Part shown: piece after piece, positions 34,316 to 48,183 of the stretch
Position numbering within the stretch: position 1 is the first letter of the stretch
Layout: every line of letters begins with the position of its first letter
Translations under genes and position numbers: made by a program
Notes under the pieces: model-generated
The model's input: the letters and a program-made list of their open reading frames with translations, nothing else
Database searches by the model: none
What the model was told of the DNA's origin: nothing
Assembly (NCBI RefSeq): GCF_937616625.2
Contig: NC_065570.1
Location: 17,246,001-17,310,000 of the forward strand
DNA from: Mercurialis annua
Lineage: Eukaryota > Streptophyta > Magnoliopsida > Malpighiales > Euphorbiaceae
Direction: 5' to 3'
DNA: 64,000 nucleotides

Positions 34316-36974
34316 TGTAATATCCCGTAATTTTCTTTTGTTATTTTAAATTATTTTTATTAATTTTATTTGAGTCGTTCGTTGATTTGGTCGTGGTTCG
34401 ATTCATATTTGATTTGTATAATTAAATAAATTAATAAATAAATAAGATAGGAAAATAATTATGAATTAGTTATGAATATGCAAATGAGTCTTGCGTGCAA
34501 TTCACGTTAAGCCCATTCATATGAAAATCCCATTAGGTTGTGTGCTTCATTTAGAGGCAGAGTCATATTGTTCTAGCAATATATAAATTGCAGTGTTAAT
34601 TTCCTTTTTGTTCTTTAGATTTTAAGTCTTTTTAAATACTTTAAAAACCCTAAAAACATCGTTTCAATTTTCGTCAACCCTAGCCGTCATTTCCTCTAGA
34701 TTTTCCTGAGAAAAACGTTGCCCAATCTCTCTCAAATACTTGCTGTTTTCTGTAAGTTTTTCTTGTTCTTGTTTTGATATTATAAGATTAAAGGTTGATA
34801 ATTTTGCTGGCAGTAGAAATTTATAGAATTATATTTCTATTTTAATTTGTTCGGCATCTGGTTTGGTTTTGAACTATGTCACTGCCATGCTTATAGCTTT
34901 GATTTATATGATATCTTGATTCAATATTGTTCTGTCATTTGGTTTCTTAATTGATTTTAAATTCTTAAGTTTCCAAATTATGGTGGCACTGTTATGTTAG
35001 GCTTTTTAAATACAAAAGATGTTTGGCAGAAACCATTTTAAGTGTTCGGCCAATCCTATTTATGTCTCAAATATTATGATTTGTTGTTTCTTAAATTCAA
35101 TTGTATTGGCCATTGGATTCTTAATAAATAATAATTGGTTTTGTTTTGTTTTGATTTCTCTTATGGATATTGAATCCTTGTAATGCTTTTCTTTTAATTT
35201 GATTGGACCATCTTTATTATTTACTTATTTCTATTGGTTGGTTTCAATATTTTATCAAAACTTTAATTTGTTATATTATCGATTTGAAACCGAAACTTTA
35301 ATTAACTTTTGATTTCTAAATTACTTATTATTATTATTATTATTATTATTATTTTAAATTAAAAAATAATATTAGTAACGATCATAATTTAAATTGTTTT
35401 TGTTTATCATATATTGAAAACAACGATTATTTTATAAAATAAATTAATATAATTATTTAGGTAATTATATTTGATTTTATGTATTTTTTTGGTATGTCAT
35501 TTTGGTTAAATTACAATTTAGCCCTTGAACGTTTTTAAAACTTATTTGATTAAGTTTTTGGTTGTAATTTTGGTTACTTGAAGTTAAAGTTATTGGGTTC
35601 CGTTTTAAATATTGATTTATTATTTTATCAAGTTGATTTTATAATTATAAACTATGCTTTATAATTGTATATGATCATATTTATTTTATTAAAGTAAATT
35701 TGGGGAATTATAAACTCTGGTCTATATTTTAATAAAATATTTGGGTCGGGTTAGACTTGGGTCACTCGACATGTGAGGTAGCTTGGTAGTTATTGGTAAC
35801 TCGGCTAACCCAATATTTGAGGAAATGAATTTAAGTTATTATTTACTTATTATTTAAGTAATATTTTCAGGAACGGATTTTAAAGCGGAAACCCAATAGA
35901 CTTGACTTATTTATTTTTGTATTGCATTACTCGATGTGGTTTGTTTTCGACTCGGGTCATTATGTAATTAATTGTTCTTTATGCTGTGGCTATGCTTGTG
36001 CGAGACTTGGTATGGTGCTAGTCCTATGTGGTGTCTAGTATTCTTAGAGTTAGGGGTTGAATGGGTTTTAACTTATATATTATTTTAGACCCGTCGACTG
36101 CTCGTGCTTCGGAGTCTACGCAGGGTTAGCTGTTTGCCAAGATTCACGTGGATAAGCAAGCAGTGAGTTTGTAGTGCTATTTATCGCTTTATTAAGTACC
36201 GCATCATATTTTAATATTATAAATGCTTTTGAACTTTTTTTACGGATTATGGATCTGGATTGAAACGAGCTGCTCGATAGGCTTATATCGAGACTGTGTG
36301 CACTGGTAAGTACTCTGGGATCGGCAGACTATGGTCTTGCTTACGCTGGTATATGACGAGGATTTGTTCCCGTCCACTTTGGGTTTTTCAGTAATGCCAT
36401 GTCATACTTACGCTGAGATCATTTCAATACTATTATTGCATAATCATATATTATATTAGTAAAAGGGGTTTTGATTTAAGGGTTTTAAACTTAATAAATG
36501 TAAACAGTATTGCGAACTCATCTCAGTATATCTGACCTCGTTGTTTTCCCAAATTTTCCAAGTTTATGATTTGAAAGCTGGTCCACTCCGATTCTTTTGA
36601 TTCCTCGGAGGTTTTATGTTATTTAAACTAGTTCTGTTTTCAAACTCTTAGACCGCAATAGAACTAGTTTATATATTACATTGTTATTTCACTTTTGGAT
36701 TGTCGATCTATTCGATTATTTATTATTGGCATGTTTACTCTGGAATATTTTATTATTATATTTAAGGCATGCTGTTGAGCATTTCAGAGATTTAAATTAT
36801 TTATATTAAAATTGTAATATAAATTGTTAGACTTAGGTTGGAGTCTCGGTTGCCCCCGAGCAGTTTTCTGCAGGTTTAATATTTATTTGTTTTTTGCAAG
36901 GCTTGCTACGGGTTTCGGTACGACCATACCCATACCCTTGCGCCGGTCACGATTCATGAAATTGGGTCGTGACA
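34316..36974 (+). repeat. Family B 5' LTR (2659 bp)
   Basis: It starts TGTAATATCCCGTAA and ends TTGGGTCGTGACA. It has an ATT microsatellite at about 35324-35354. The end segment, 'cttgctacgggttt' plus 'cgccggtcacg', is shared in form with families A, C and D. It contains no palindrome array. Confidence 0.92.
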
Positions 36975-39900
36975 AAGTTGGTATCAGAGCTTTGGTTTCA
37001 AACCAAGACCAATTGCTTGCTATGTGTTTACTCTGCTAAGTTTGTTATTAAGTCATAGGTACTACTGCGGAAATAGGTTCACGTCTTGTCTTTGAAACGT
37101 CATCTTTTGATTTTAAAACTTTCTGCCTACACCGATAGGATTGTTTCGAGTCAATTATTTTTATGTCTTGATTTGGTGCTAATATTTCTGTTGTTGATGC
37201 TCTTTCCCTTGGGTGATTTTATTGCTTTTGATTATTCGGAAAATCTTATGTTGGTAATTTGCTTTAAATTCATGCTTGGGCATGATGTTATTTTCTTATC
37301 ATGTTGTCGATGCGTTTCATTGGGTGATAAATTTTTAGCTGTTTTATGCCTTTAATAAAAATTGTTGATGTTGAATTATTTTATGCGTACTTCTGGTTTG
37401 GCCGAGAGCCTTGATTTTGAAAATGATATTTTGTCAGACTTGACATTGTTTCGGGATTAAATGATTTTTAACTGAAAAATCTTTTTCACGTTTTGTGGAT
37501 TACGTTGCTGGTTACGTATTGTTTTAAATTTCCTTAAGAAACTTATTTTTGCCTAACTGGTGTTTTGACGCAAAAAGTCAAATGGGTAGTCTGGACACGA
37601 CAATCTAAAATATTATTTTCAGTATCTTGGCAGTAAAATGAAACTTTTGTATTTAAAAATTTTACTTTTGACTAAGGATTGAAAAATGGTTGTTATTTTG
37701 AAATAAAATGAATTTCTCATATTTTAAAAATTAAAATGTTACGTCTAGCTTAGTGTTTTCAAAATGTTTGTTTGAAATAAAATTATATATTTAAAAGGTG
37801 ATACCGTTTTGACAATTTAAATAATACATTTGTAATTTTACCATACTTTTATTTGTCAACACTTTGATGTTGTTGGTATTATGCTCGATTTACTAGTTTT
37901 TGATTGAAGCCAGTATTTCTGAAAAGATTGTTAAAGAATAATTATTTTTCCACTTGGGCGATGAGTTGATATTATTACTTTGGGTGACGTCGAGCTAGCT
38001 ATTTTGAAAATATTGAGATTTATTTTCAAAAGGCGTTTTTCCGGATTTGAAAATATATTGCATACGTTTTATAAATGGATATTATGGGTTTGACTTGGGT
38101 CACTCAAATTTGGAGTTGAACTTGGAAGTGGTTATCACTCGGCTAAATCGATGATTTTAAATTGAGGCGTTGAGAACAAATTTTAACCATTTTTTTATGA
38201 GAGGATTTTCCGAAAAATGATTTTTAAAACTCTGGAGCTCGACATGAGCTTGAAATCTATTTTATAAATTTTATCTTTCGAAATTTGTTTTAATGCGTAC
38301 TTTTGATCAATATCACAATTCGTTTTATTCTGAATTGACAATTTGAACATGTTATTACATGATGTAATCATTGTTGGGCTATTTAATTTACTGCCATGTC
38401 AGTAGGAATTCCTTGATCATATAAGATATATCATGCTCAAATCTTCTAGGATTATATTGGTTACTTATCCTAATTATTAATCGTTTTACTTCAAGATGCT
38501 TATGTGCTTTTTGGTTATGTGAACAATTCTTGACCTATATTACTGTGTTATTATTCTTGTCTCTCATGTTTGATTAAGTTATGCCATATCAGTTATTGAC
38601 CTCGTTGGCCTCATTGTGTGGAGTATCACGTGGGAGTTTTTCTCGCTAGTTTTTCTTTGGCTTAACTTTTGTGTTGGTGTCGATGTGCGATTCGAACCTT
38701 TGTTTAGACCCTGTGATTATTTCTAGATGTTGTAATTGGTTTAGCCAAATCTATAGTTTGAACTTTGGAGATTTTAGGTGTTTGATTTTGGTATCAAGGA
38801 ATTTGAGGAGCGACTTTTTGGATCAGTAGTAGAGCCTATTTAAGAATCTATCTTTATTAGAGGAAGGTGATTAAAGTTATATTACTCAGCACCGATGGAA
38901 TAATTCTACTCGTAGGTGTTTGCCTCGTGCGTTAAGCTTCGAGCAGGTCGGACTCGTTTATGATATATTGGAGTATCGAAATTTTCGACTTTTGGCATTC
39001 TAGAAATAGATATGGAATCTGTGAATCAAGGTTGATCAGTGTTGTAATGCACTGGTGTTTACATCGGGTCGGTAAAATACCAAAACTGATAGTGGAGCTG
39101 TGAAGGCGTTCTTGTTGTTTAATGCCTTTGGAAATTTTGAGGGGGAACTTGTTGTTAGGTAAATTTTTAGTTTCGTTGTTGATTTTGGATTATCTCGTAT
39201 TTGACAATGCAAATTGGTGGACTAGGATAATAGAGATGGGTAAATATGTCAAGATGGACGAGTGCACGTCTCACAGAGTGTTATGTCTAGAAAATGTTTC
39301 AAAGAAAAATTGATTTCAAATGTTAACTTGTTAAAGAAATTGAAATATTTTTATCACGTAATTGTGTCCAGACATGTCATGAACATGCATTTAAAATTCC
39401 ACGAGTAGGAAACTGCATTGAGCATTGAGTATGATCACTAATTAAAAAAGAAATAAATAATTGATACATGCATTTAGTACATTCATCACGACATTAAATG
39501 ATTAGGGTTGAATGCAACTCTTTGGGGATAAGAGGTGTCATCACCCTGCCGCACAATTATGTAAAATAAATTTTATCAATGAGACTTTTCAAGAAAAATA
39601 TTTTGTTATAAACTCGCGAGTTATATTGTGAAAATAGTGTTTGAAAGGTTATTAGATTTCAAACGGTTTTAAAAAATTTATTTGGTTGGAAACTAGACAA
39701 ATACTATGTGATGACGGTGGTGATTTAGGAGAAGTTACTTTGTAAGGATCTATTCAATTTTGTTGGAGTATTAGTATTTGGTAAATAGGAACTATGGTTA
39801 TAAGGTTGCACTCAAGGTTTAGTTCGGATATAAGAATTGTGTCAGCTTAGAGTAGGCATCCGAGGATTTTTGATTTAAAGAAATTGGTTATGCTCTACGT

Positions 39901-41570
39901 GTCTATTTACACTGAAAAATTTAAAAGAAATTTTGTTTTTACAGATGCAATTTTTGTACAAAAAGTTCTGATACCGATATGGTAATTTTTCGTAAATAAA
40001 GGAATTCTTATTTGTGAAACTTTATAAAACTTTATCAGTTTTGATTTAAAAATGAATTTTAAGATTTTTCTAAATGAACGATTTTATAAAATCATGAAAT
40101 TTTTGAAAGTAAGGTTCGGTTATGATTTCAAATTGAGAGTATTTTAGTATGTTGATACGTTTATAAACAAAAGGATTTTTCAACGGGTTAATTATTTCGG
40201 TTGAAAGTGAAAATTTAATTTGAGGTGCAAGTGATTTAAAATTTAAAGCAGATGGTGTTATTATATATTTTATGTTTGCGGAAGGCGTTTTTCTATAATT
40301 TTATTTTTATTTTTAGCATAACCAATAAACCGATGGATTGCGGTCTGATCTAATCGATCTTTTGTAGGATTCGAGGTAGTGATTCAAATAAATTTTAATT
40401 TTTTTTGTTGTTGTTGTTGTAGGAGTTTAAGTTATATATTCCTTAAAATTTTGTGTGTTTTCTTACATCTGGGTTCGAAAAGCTGATGATATTGTCGAAC
40501 TGATTTTAGTTAGTTGAACTGAGACGATAATAGTGGTATTTAGTTTCAGCTGTTGTTTTGTGAGAGCATATATAAGCAGGATAACATTTTGAATTTTCTT
40601 GTATGCTTGTTAGACGTTTTAAGTTTTCTCATATGAGGTATTTGGTGTTGTGACCACTATAAGTGATATAGTGCGTAGACGTTAAGGAATGTACGATTAT
40701 TCCCAGTGAGAGTGTATGTATGCTTCGGCTTGTAGTATTGGAGTTTGGCTTAGTAAGATTACGATTTAAATTTTGGGATTGTTCCTACACTTGTGGTGTT
40801 GCTTTGGTAGTCTTTGAGACTTGAGTTTGTTCTTTTGAAATTTTCTTCCTCGTATAGCGTATTGGTTTTTTTCGTGTTAAAAAAATTAATTTTAATTCGT
40901 TCACACATGGTGTTTGGAGAATCATTTGAGGTATCAGTTTGTTGAACTCAAAATTTTTGCATACGCGTGTGGTGGTCTTTCGAGTTTTCAAAACAGTTTA
41001 AATTCGAAGTCCTATTTTTATAAGTTGGGGAGAATATAGCACCCCATATATTTTCAACATGTCTTCGGCTAAATTGCATTTCGTTTCGTTTAATAAGATA
41101 CTGTTTTACTCAATGCTAGATGCACTTGTATGCCTCCACTAAAACTGAAATTTCCTCCTCGCTTCCATGAATGCATATTTGACTTCGTCACCTAGTTGGT
41201 GGCTGACTGGGCTTTTTCCTGGATCAAAGTAGATCAGCTCGCCTTCTAGTTATCCAAAAGTCTTTCCTTAGTTGTCATTGTGGTAGAATTACCTTGGGTA
41301 AGAGTTTGGTTTAATCTTTTGAGATTGCGGTGGTGTTTTGCTTAGGTTGAGTTTAACGGTTTTTATTTTGGTTTCCGTTGAGTTGTCACTCGGTCGTGAA
41401 GTGATTTTGGGAATCAGAAATTATGATGCGTAACTGTTTTCTTCCGTTCCGTTAAGAATGCGTTGCTTCATAAGTTGAGTTACGTGTGATTTCATGTGTG
41501 CTATAATTAATTTTATATTTATTTTGGTTGTATTAAATTCGAGGACGAATTTTTAATAAGTTGGAGAGAA
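36975..41570 (+). mobile_element. Family B internal region (non-coding)
   Basis: These 4596 bp have no protein-like frame. The block at about 39513-39560 is conserved with families A and C. From about 39085 to the end it is homologous to the family C internal region at 53945-56199. At 41011-41045 there is a polypurine-like run followed by TATAGCACCCC, a fossil LTR start about 540 bp before the real 3' LTR. The true polypurine tract is the weak 'ttggagagaa' before 41571. Confidence 0.85.
36979..36990 (+). other. Primer-binding site, family B
   Basis: TGGTATCAGAGC, matching initiator tRNA-Met, lies four bases after the LTR end. Confidence 0.9.
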
Positions 41571-43660
41571 TGTAATATCCCGTAATTTTCTTTTGTTATT
41601 TTAAATTATTTTTATTAATTTTTTTTGAATCGTTTGTTGATTTGGTCGTGGTTCGATTCATATTTGGTTTGTATAATTAAATAAATTAATGAATAAATAA
41701 ATAAATAAGATAGGAAAATAATTATGAATTAGTTATGAACATGCAAATGAGTCTTGCGTGCTATTCACGTTAATCCCATTCATATGAAAAGCCCATTGAG
41801 TTGTGTGCTTCATTTAGAGGCAGAGTCATATCGTTCTAGCAATATATAAATTGCAGTGTTATTTTCCTTTTTGTTCTTTAGATTTTAAGTCTTTTTAAAT
41901 ACTTTAAAAACCCTAAAAATATCGTTTCAATTTTCGTCAACCCTAGCCGTCATTTCCTCTAGATTTTCCTGAGAAAAACGTTGCCCAATCTCTCTCAAAT
42001 ACTTGCTGTTTTCGGTAAGTTTTTCTTGTTCTTGTTTTGATATTATAAGATTAAAGGTTGATAATTTTGCTGGCAGTAGAAATTTATAGAATTATATTTC
42101 TATTTTAATTTGTTCGGCGTCTGGTTTGGTTTTGAACTATGTCACTGCCATGCTTATAGCTTTGATTTACATGATATCTTGATTCAATATTGTTCTGTCA
42201 TTTGGTTTCTTAATTGATTTTAAATTCTTAAGTTTCCAAATTATGGTGGCACTGTTATGTTAGGCTTTTTAAATACAAAAGATGTTTGGCAGAAACCATT
42301 TCAAGTGTTCGGCCAATCCTATTTATGTCTCAAATATTATGATTTGTTGTTTCTTAAATTCAATTGTATTGGCCATTGGATTCTTAATAAATAATAATTG
42401 GTTTTGTTTTGTTTTTGATTTCTCTTATATATATTGAATCCTTGTAATGCTTTTCTTTTAATTTGATTGGACCATCTTTATTATTTACTTATTTCTATTG
42501 GTTGGTTTCAATATTTTATCAAAGTTTTAATTGGTTATATTATCGATTTGAAACCGAACCTTTAATTAACTTTTAATTTCTAAATTACTTATTATTATTA
42601 CTATTATTATTATTATTATTTTAAATTAAAAAATAATATTAGTAACGATTATAATTTAAATTGTTTTTGTTTATCATATATTGAAAACGATGATTATTTT
42701 ATAAAATAAATTAATATAATTATTTAGGTAATTATATTTGATTTTAAATATTTTTTTGGTATGCCATTTTGGTTAAATTACAATTTAGCCCTTGAACGTT
42801 TTTAAAACTTATTTGATTAAGTTTTTTGTTGTAACTTTGGTTACTTGAAGTTAAAGTTATTGGGTTCCGTTTTAAATATTGATTTATTATTTAATCAAGT
42901 TGATTTTATAATTATAAACTATGCTTTATAATTGTATATGATCATATTTATTTTATTAAAGTAAATTTGGGGAATTATAAACTCTGGTCTATATTTTAAT
43001 AAAATATTTGGGTCGGGTTAGACTTGTGTCACCCGACATGTGAGGTAGCTTGGTAATTATTGGTAACTTGGCTTATTTATTTTTGTATTGCATTACTCGA
43101 TGTGGTTTGTTTTCGACTCGGGTCATTATGTAATTAATTGTTCTTTATGTTGTGGCTATGCTTGTGTGAGACTTAGTATGGTGCTAGTGCTATGTGGTGT
43201 CTAGTATTCTTAGAGTTAGGGGTTGAATGGGTTTTAACTTATATATTATTTTAGACCCGTCAACTGCTCGTGCTTTGGAGTCTATGCAGGGTTAGCTATT
43301 TGCCAAGATTCACGTGGATAAGCAAGCAGTCAGTTTGTAGTGCTATTTACCGCTTTATTAAGTACCGCATCATATTTTAATATTATAAATGCTTTTGAAC
43401 TGTTTTTACGGATTATGGATCTGGATTGAAACGAGCTGCTCGATAGGCTTATATCGAGACTGTGTGCACCGGTAAGTACTCTGGGATCGGCAGACTATGG
43501 TCTTGCTTACGCTGGTATATGACGAGGATTTGTTCCCGTCCACTTTGGATTTTTCAGTAATGCTATGTCATACTTACGCTGAGATCATTTCAATACTGTT
43601 ATTGCATAATCATATATTATATTAGTAAAAAGGGTTTTGATTTAAGGGTTTTAAACTTAG
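41571..43660 (+). repeat. Family B 3' LTR, truncated
   Basis: It starts TGTAATATCCCGTAA like the 5' LTR and can be aligned along it to 'gattttaagggttttaaac' type sequence near 43659. It then jumps to minus-strand Tat-type RT sequence. About 490 bp of the LTR end are missing. An internal deletion near 43070 removes a segment present at about 35805-35910 in the 5' LTR. Confidence 0.9.
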
Positions 43661-44552
43661 TATGTCATGCCTCCCTGTCAATGAGCATATCGGCTACTCG
43701 CATTGGATATAATTAAGGTTTCCGAAGTCCACACAGATGCGTAACTTCCCGTTTTTCTTCATCACCGGGATGATATCGGACAACCACTCGGTATATTACG
43801 CCTCGCGGATAAATGTTGCATCTTCTTGTCTTTTAATCTCGTCATAGATTAATGTATCCATCTCCCGGGACATTCTTCGGGGGCTGTCAAAATGGTCTAA
43901 AACTGTTTTTCAGAGGACGTTTATGCACCACGATCTTTGGATCTAAACAGGGCATTTCGACGTATGACTAGGCGAAACAGTCTTGATATTCTTTGAGAAA
44001 AGATATTAGTTCGGCCTTGAACTCTTCACCCAGGCTTGAATTTATGTATATCGGTCGTGGTTCTTCTTCGGTCACTAATTTTACCTCCTGAAGTTGGTCT
44101 CGTACTTGGGCAACGTCGTCCTCAAGTTTACTAGTGGAAATTTTGCAAGTCCTCAACGTTGAGATTTCCAGTTGGATCTTGATTCTGATCCTCATATATA
44201 CTCTCATCCGGTGAAACCCCATGGTGTTCGGCCAACTCCTGAATTTTCTGTCTCAACTCTGTGTGTTGTCTAATCATTTTAAAGGTTTGATGATTGTGGA
44301 TCAGCCATTGCCCCCAAGGGTGATCGATACTGGCCGGTCTGCATTGACTAGAAGACGAGGGACAATTGTTTGTCCTTGAAGACTTAGGGATTGCATGTTT
44401 CGCACCTCCTCATCAAATAATCGCGCCTCGGGCACATTATGATCTTTGCTGAATGGATTAGGGCCGCCTTGTACTACCTCGGCCGCACCGTCCTCCTTCC
44501 ACATGATCAACATTTGATGCATGGTAGAGGGTATGCACATGTTGGAATGGAT
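43661..44552 (-). pseudogene. Tat/Ogre-type protease-RT linker and RT N-terminus
   Basis: On the minus strand, 44540-44301 reads 'IPSTMHQMLIMWKEDGAAE', the conserved segment after the Tat protease. Then 44222-43968 gives 'DQLQEVKLVTEEEPRPIYI' and 'LISFLKEYQDCFA', the start of Tat RT. Further on, broken frames give 'EMPCLDPKIVVHKRPLK' and 'IIPVMKKNGKLRICVDF'. The catalytic YxDD region is absent: the sequence jumps into the family B LTR at 43660. Confidence 0.82.
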
Positions 44553-44981
44553 CTAATCTCGACCGAGAGGGATATTGTAATTGCTCCTAGCGTTAACTAC
44601 GAAGCAACCCTCTTCAGTTTCTACTCGGCCAACCCTTATTCTCAAGGTGATGTACCCCTCGGCTAGTGTCTCTCCCTCGGAGAAATCCGTTATGTAGACA
44701 TCGGTGGGGTCCAACTGATCTAGCTCGATCCCCAACTTCTTAAGCATTTTCTCCGGTAGTATATTTACCCGTGCTCTGTTATTTATCATGATTCGATTGA
44801 TCGACATTCCATTCAAATCGGCCTTAATATAGAGTGGCTGAAAATGGCGGGTCATCCGAGAAGGTGGCTTGTTGAGCGATACCACTGCTGTATTATCGGC
44901 ACTGTCTGGTATAATTATATCCCCGTCAAGGATCGTCTTCTGCCCTGGCTTCTTCCTATAAGACTCGGGTAATGTTACCAC
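44553..44981 (-). pseudogene. Tat/Ogre-type aspartic protease, active site lost
   Basis: This open frame of 142 codons matches the retropepsin domain of Tat-lineage elements: 'FQPLYIKADLNGMSINRIM', then the active-site loop, then 'VNILPEKMLKKLG', 'LDPTDVYITDFS' and 'NYNIPLGRD' at the end. The loop should read D-N/T/S-G; here it is N-N-R, so both the catalytic Asp and the Gly are changed and the enzyme cannot work. Retropepsins cleave the element's polyprotein. The long surviving frame is probably chance. Confidence 0.85.
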
Positions 44982-45441
44982 TTTAACCCCGAATTCATCT
45001 CTTGTTATGAGGACCCAAGCCTTGAGTTGCCCTTTTTATGGGACACTACAACTTCTATATGACTTGGTACCCGAGCTTTCAACTATCCATCAGTGTGAAA
45101 GACGACCATGTCCTTGTGCAGGCGTTTTCGCCCATGTTTTATGTTGGCAACCTACTTCGGCGAGCATGATGCTCTATTTTCTAGGACCGATTGCCTCTAC
45201 GAACCCCCGTTCGTCTTTCCATTTTTCTACCCATATCTTTCTTACCTTTCTGGCTGGCAAAGTGCGCCCTGTTTGGAGATTAGTGTAGGTGATCGCCTTC
45301 ATTGATATTCGGACGTGCCCCCAGCCTTTTGGCCATGGGTTCCTTCCTTGCGAGGTGCGCTACATGGGGCTCCAACTGACAAACGGTCTTCCATCGATGC
45401 ATCTTTCCTGGGTCCTTTAAAATTAAAACGTAGAAGAATTA
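44982..45441 (-). other. Upstream part of the Tat-type element, unassigned
   Basis: The minus strand is partly open just upstream of protease ('DEFGVKVV' leads into it), but frames break further up and I recognise no gag domain. Confidence 0.4.
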
Positions 45442-48183
45442 TGTCATGACCCGATTTTCACCCGAAACTCGAGCCGATACCGGCGCTAGGGAATGGGAGT
45501 GGTTTCTCCAAAACCCATAGTAAGCCTAAAAACCTTTCTAAATTTTTCGTGTTTAAAACATAAAAAGGTTTTCAACCTCGTTGGAGAATCATTTAAAACC
45601 TTTATTAAAACATGGTCATAAAATGTGATTGTATCTCTAAACATCGGGGCGTAATTTTCATTCCGCATAACATATTAGCCTTGTCTGAATACAATGCCAA
45701 CAGTATGATAACTGGGTCTTATGACCATGATTGTATTTTAAGAAACCAGAGCGCAAATATCAATCTTATATGACGTACCTGCTCTGTTTCCAATACAATC
45801 CTAAAATGCTAAAATCGTAAAACTAGTGCATCTCTTAAACAACTGGTCAAAGCATTTTAGAAAAACGCAACTTTTCACACATATATCTTATATAGTAGTT
45901 CAAATAAGATTCTATCAAAATAGGGTTGAACTGTTGTAAACAAAAAGATAGACTTCCCGATACCTAACTACTTGCAGCTCTTGAGGTATGGTTGACATTG
46001 ACTTCCGTAATTATTGTGGAAGTCTAACCTCGTACCTGATACCTGAAAGGTGAATATTGGGGGTCACAAATATAAATATTTCTGAGTGAGTTTACACATT
46101 TACAGTTGAATATTCAAATCGCATATATAAAGCATTTGTATATATAAAAATATTACGAATTACTGGATCTAGATGAAACCCTACAAGGCAGACTATTGTA
46201 TGGGTCTCAACCTACACAACATGGGTTTTAGACCGTGAACTTAATCACTACCGTCTAAGTTGGGTGTCTAGACCGTTACCGTGAAACTACCATCATAGCC
46301 GTCTCAGATTGTTAATTTAGGGTCTCTAGCACTTCCAACGCCCAATGATATCAACTGACCTCTATGTTAGATATAGTCTCGTATCGAGTGTACTACTAGT
46401 GATCACACAATCCTATTGACAACCAATAGGAAGTTTGTTCCAATGGATCTTTCTTGGTTATGATATACTAGTGCGATTTGCTATTTGAAAACAGTTTAAA
46501 TATAAATATTCAAAAGTAAAAACCACAAAGTAAACTCACAAAACTGATGTCCCCCAAAAGCGTATGCTCCTGGTAGCCCACTAATCAAACACTCTGGTGT
46601 CTTGACTCGACGGATCGACACTCGTCGCATCTAGATAGAATTCAAACGTCAAACAATCTCAGACTTTGAATTCCTAATCTTAGTCCTATCGTATGAACGA
46701 TAGACTTTAAACAACTCCCGTTTGTAGACGACTCAATAAACAGAACGTATAAACTACCTCGATATTGAACCTCTAGTTCAATTTATAATATCGTTATCGG
46801 TATGGACTTATAGTCCTTTTAACATTTATCACTTTGATTAACGTAGGGCTTTATTAAAACATCACATTGTTTTAATAAACCGACTATCCCCAAACGTCTG
46901 TGTTATTTTTAATCTTTTAAACGTATCAGTTTACGTTTCGGAAATCCCTTGAATTAAAAATCGAGTATACAACTCGAAGTACGGCAAAAACGTCGAAATA
47001 CCAGACCACTGAATCCCTGTGCGTACGCACAGAAGGGCCTGTGCATCCGCACAGTCTTTTTCGTCCGCACAGCCCTGGCTGTGTGTTCGAACAACCTTCA
47101 CCAAGGTCGTGCGCCCGCACAGCCTCTCCCTAGGCTGTGCAACGGCACCGCCACGAGGATAATCCCCGAATCAAATCCGACGTGCTTACATGCGTTCTAA
47201 CTAGCCGAACAACACAACAATATTCAATTCAATCCTAATTCGCAATTGAAACGTTAAACCGATACGAATTTGATTAATTCGATATGGTCGACGTCATAAC
47301 TTTAATTATAATCAAAATTAATAGTAATGTAATTCATATTAACGATTATTACCTCAAATACGTGCAAATTATCGAAGAAATCGAAGTCAGAATCGCAAAA
47401 TCAGATCCAAATCGAGAAACCTAAATCTTTCGCGCACTGGAGAGCATAAGCATCTCTCTTATTTCTTTTGAAATCAAAGAAATTAGTGCCTCTGCTCATT
47501 TCTCCAATTATATATATAACGCTTCAGTACTAGCTCAATCATGCACTTTAACTCTGATTTAATTAGTCGTCTGTAGTCCAAAAGAAAACTAATTTCAAAT
47601 TTCACAAAATTTTACCTAAAAATCTAATAAAATATAAAACGAACAAAAATATTATTTTTATTCGCATCTGATTTATATTTTATTTTTAATAAATCCATAA
47701 AAATTTATTATGTCCAAATCAGTCACACTTGAGTAAAATTACTACTTCCAAATTCCATAAACATTTGACAGTAGTTTCGTCAAATTATTTCCCGAATATT
47801 AACATCAAAAATATTTGCTCGGAACTTTAACAATTATTTTGTTTGAATTTGAACTAACTAATAACTTTTAATTAGTTTATAACTAAAACGAATCAAATTA
47901 AAAGTTTAGGGATTAATGGAAATATTGTTCCTTACTTGTTTATCACTTCTCACCGCCTCACTCTTTTCTTTAAGACATATATTGATATATTAATTATTAA
48001 TATATTTTTATCTACGACGTTCAGTCGTATTCTATATTCTATTAGTCTCGTTCATATTCTTCTATTAAAATTTAAATTTCCGATTTATATTTTAAACGCC
48101 TATTATTATATTTATAAATTAAATTTATATAATCTTGGCTAATAAAATTTTAACACGTGGCTTATAAAATACGAGGTACTACA
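45442..48183 (-). mobile_element. Solo LTR, family D (2742 bp)
   Basis: Read on the minus strand it starts TGTAGTACCTCG (at 48183) and ends GGTCATGACA (at 45442). It is flanked by a perfect 5-bp target-site duplication AATTA (45437-45441 and 48184-48188). Its end (actcccattccctagcgccg on the LTR strand) closely matches family A, so it belongs to the same Tekay-like group. No internal region is attached, so this is the usual product of recombination between the two LTRs of one element. Confidence 0.93.
47017..47150. repeat. Quasi-palindrome cluster in LTR D
   Basis: It contains the perfect palindrome CTGTGCGTACGCACAG (47017-47032), the variant CTGTGCATCCGCACAG (47039-47054) and further degenerate half-sites to about 47140. 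The cluster lies about 1.04-1.17 kb from the LTR start, much the same relative position as the array in LTR A (about 0.99-1.23 kb). Confidence 0.85.

Larger units (their letters stand above)
34316..43660 (+). mobile_element. LARD family B, 3' LTR truncated
   Basis: It consists of a 5' LTR (34316-36974), an iMet primer-binding site, a 4.6-kb non-coding internal region and a 3' LTR that breaks off near 43660. Ends are TGTAATATCC...GTGACA, of the Tekay-type kind. It sits inside the minus-strand Tat-type pol. The two LTRs differ by many substitutions and by a deletion of roughly 100 bp in the 3' LTR (near 43070), so it is older than family A. No target-site duplication can be seen because the 3' end is lost. 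Confidence 0.88.
33605..45441 (-). mobile_element. Tat/Ogre-type Ty3/gypsy element, degenerate and interrupted
   Basis: Protease (44981-44553), RT start (about 44222-43661) and integrase (34310-33605) are in pol order on the minus strand. With the antisense plant-mobile-domain ORF they fit a Tat-lineage element. The family B element (34316-43660) lies between RT and integrase, and about 1.3 kb of pol expected there is missing. gag was not found, and neither LTR can be defined. The stretch 45000-45441 upstream of protease shows no recognisable domain. Confidence 0.75.

Noticed and set aside
35324..35354. ATT, TTG and AT microsatellites (35324, 42590, 40403, 56221)
   Set aside because: They are ordinary simple repeats inside LTRs or internal regions; noted only within their host features.
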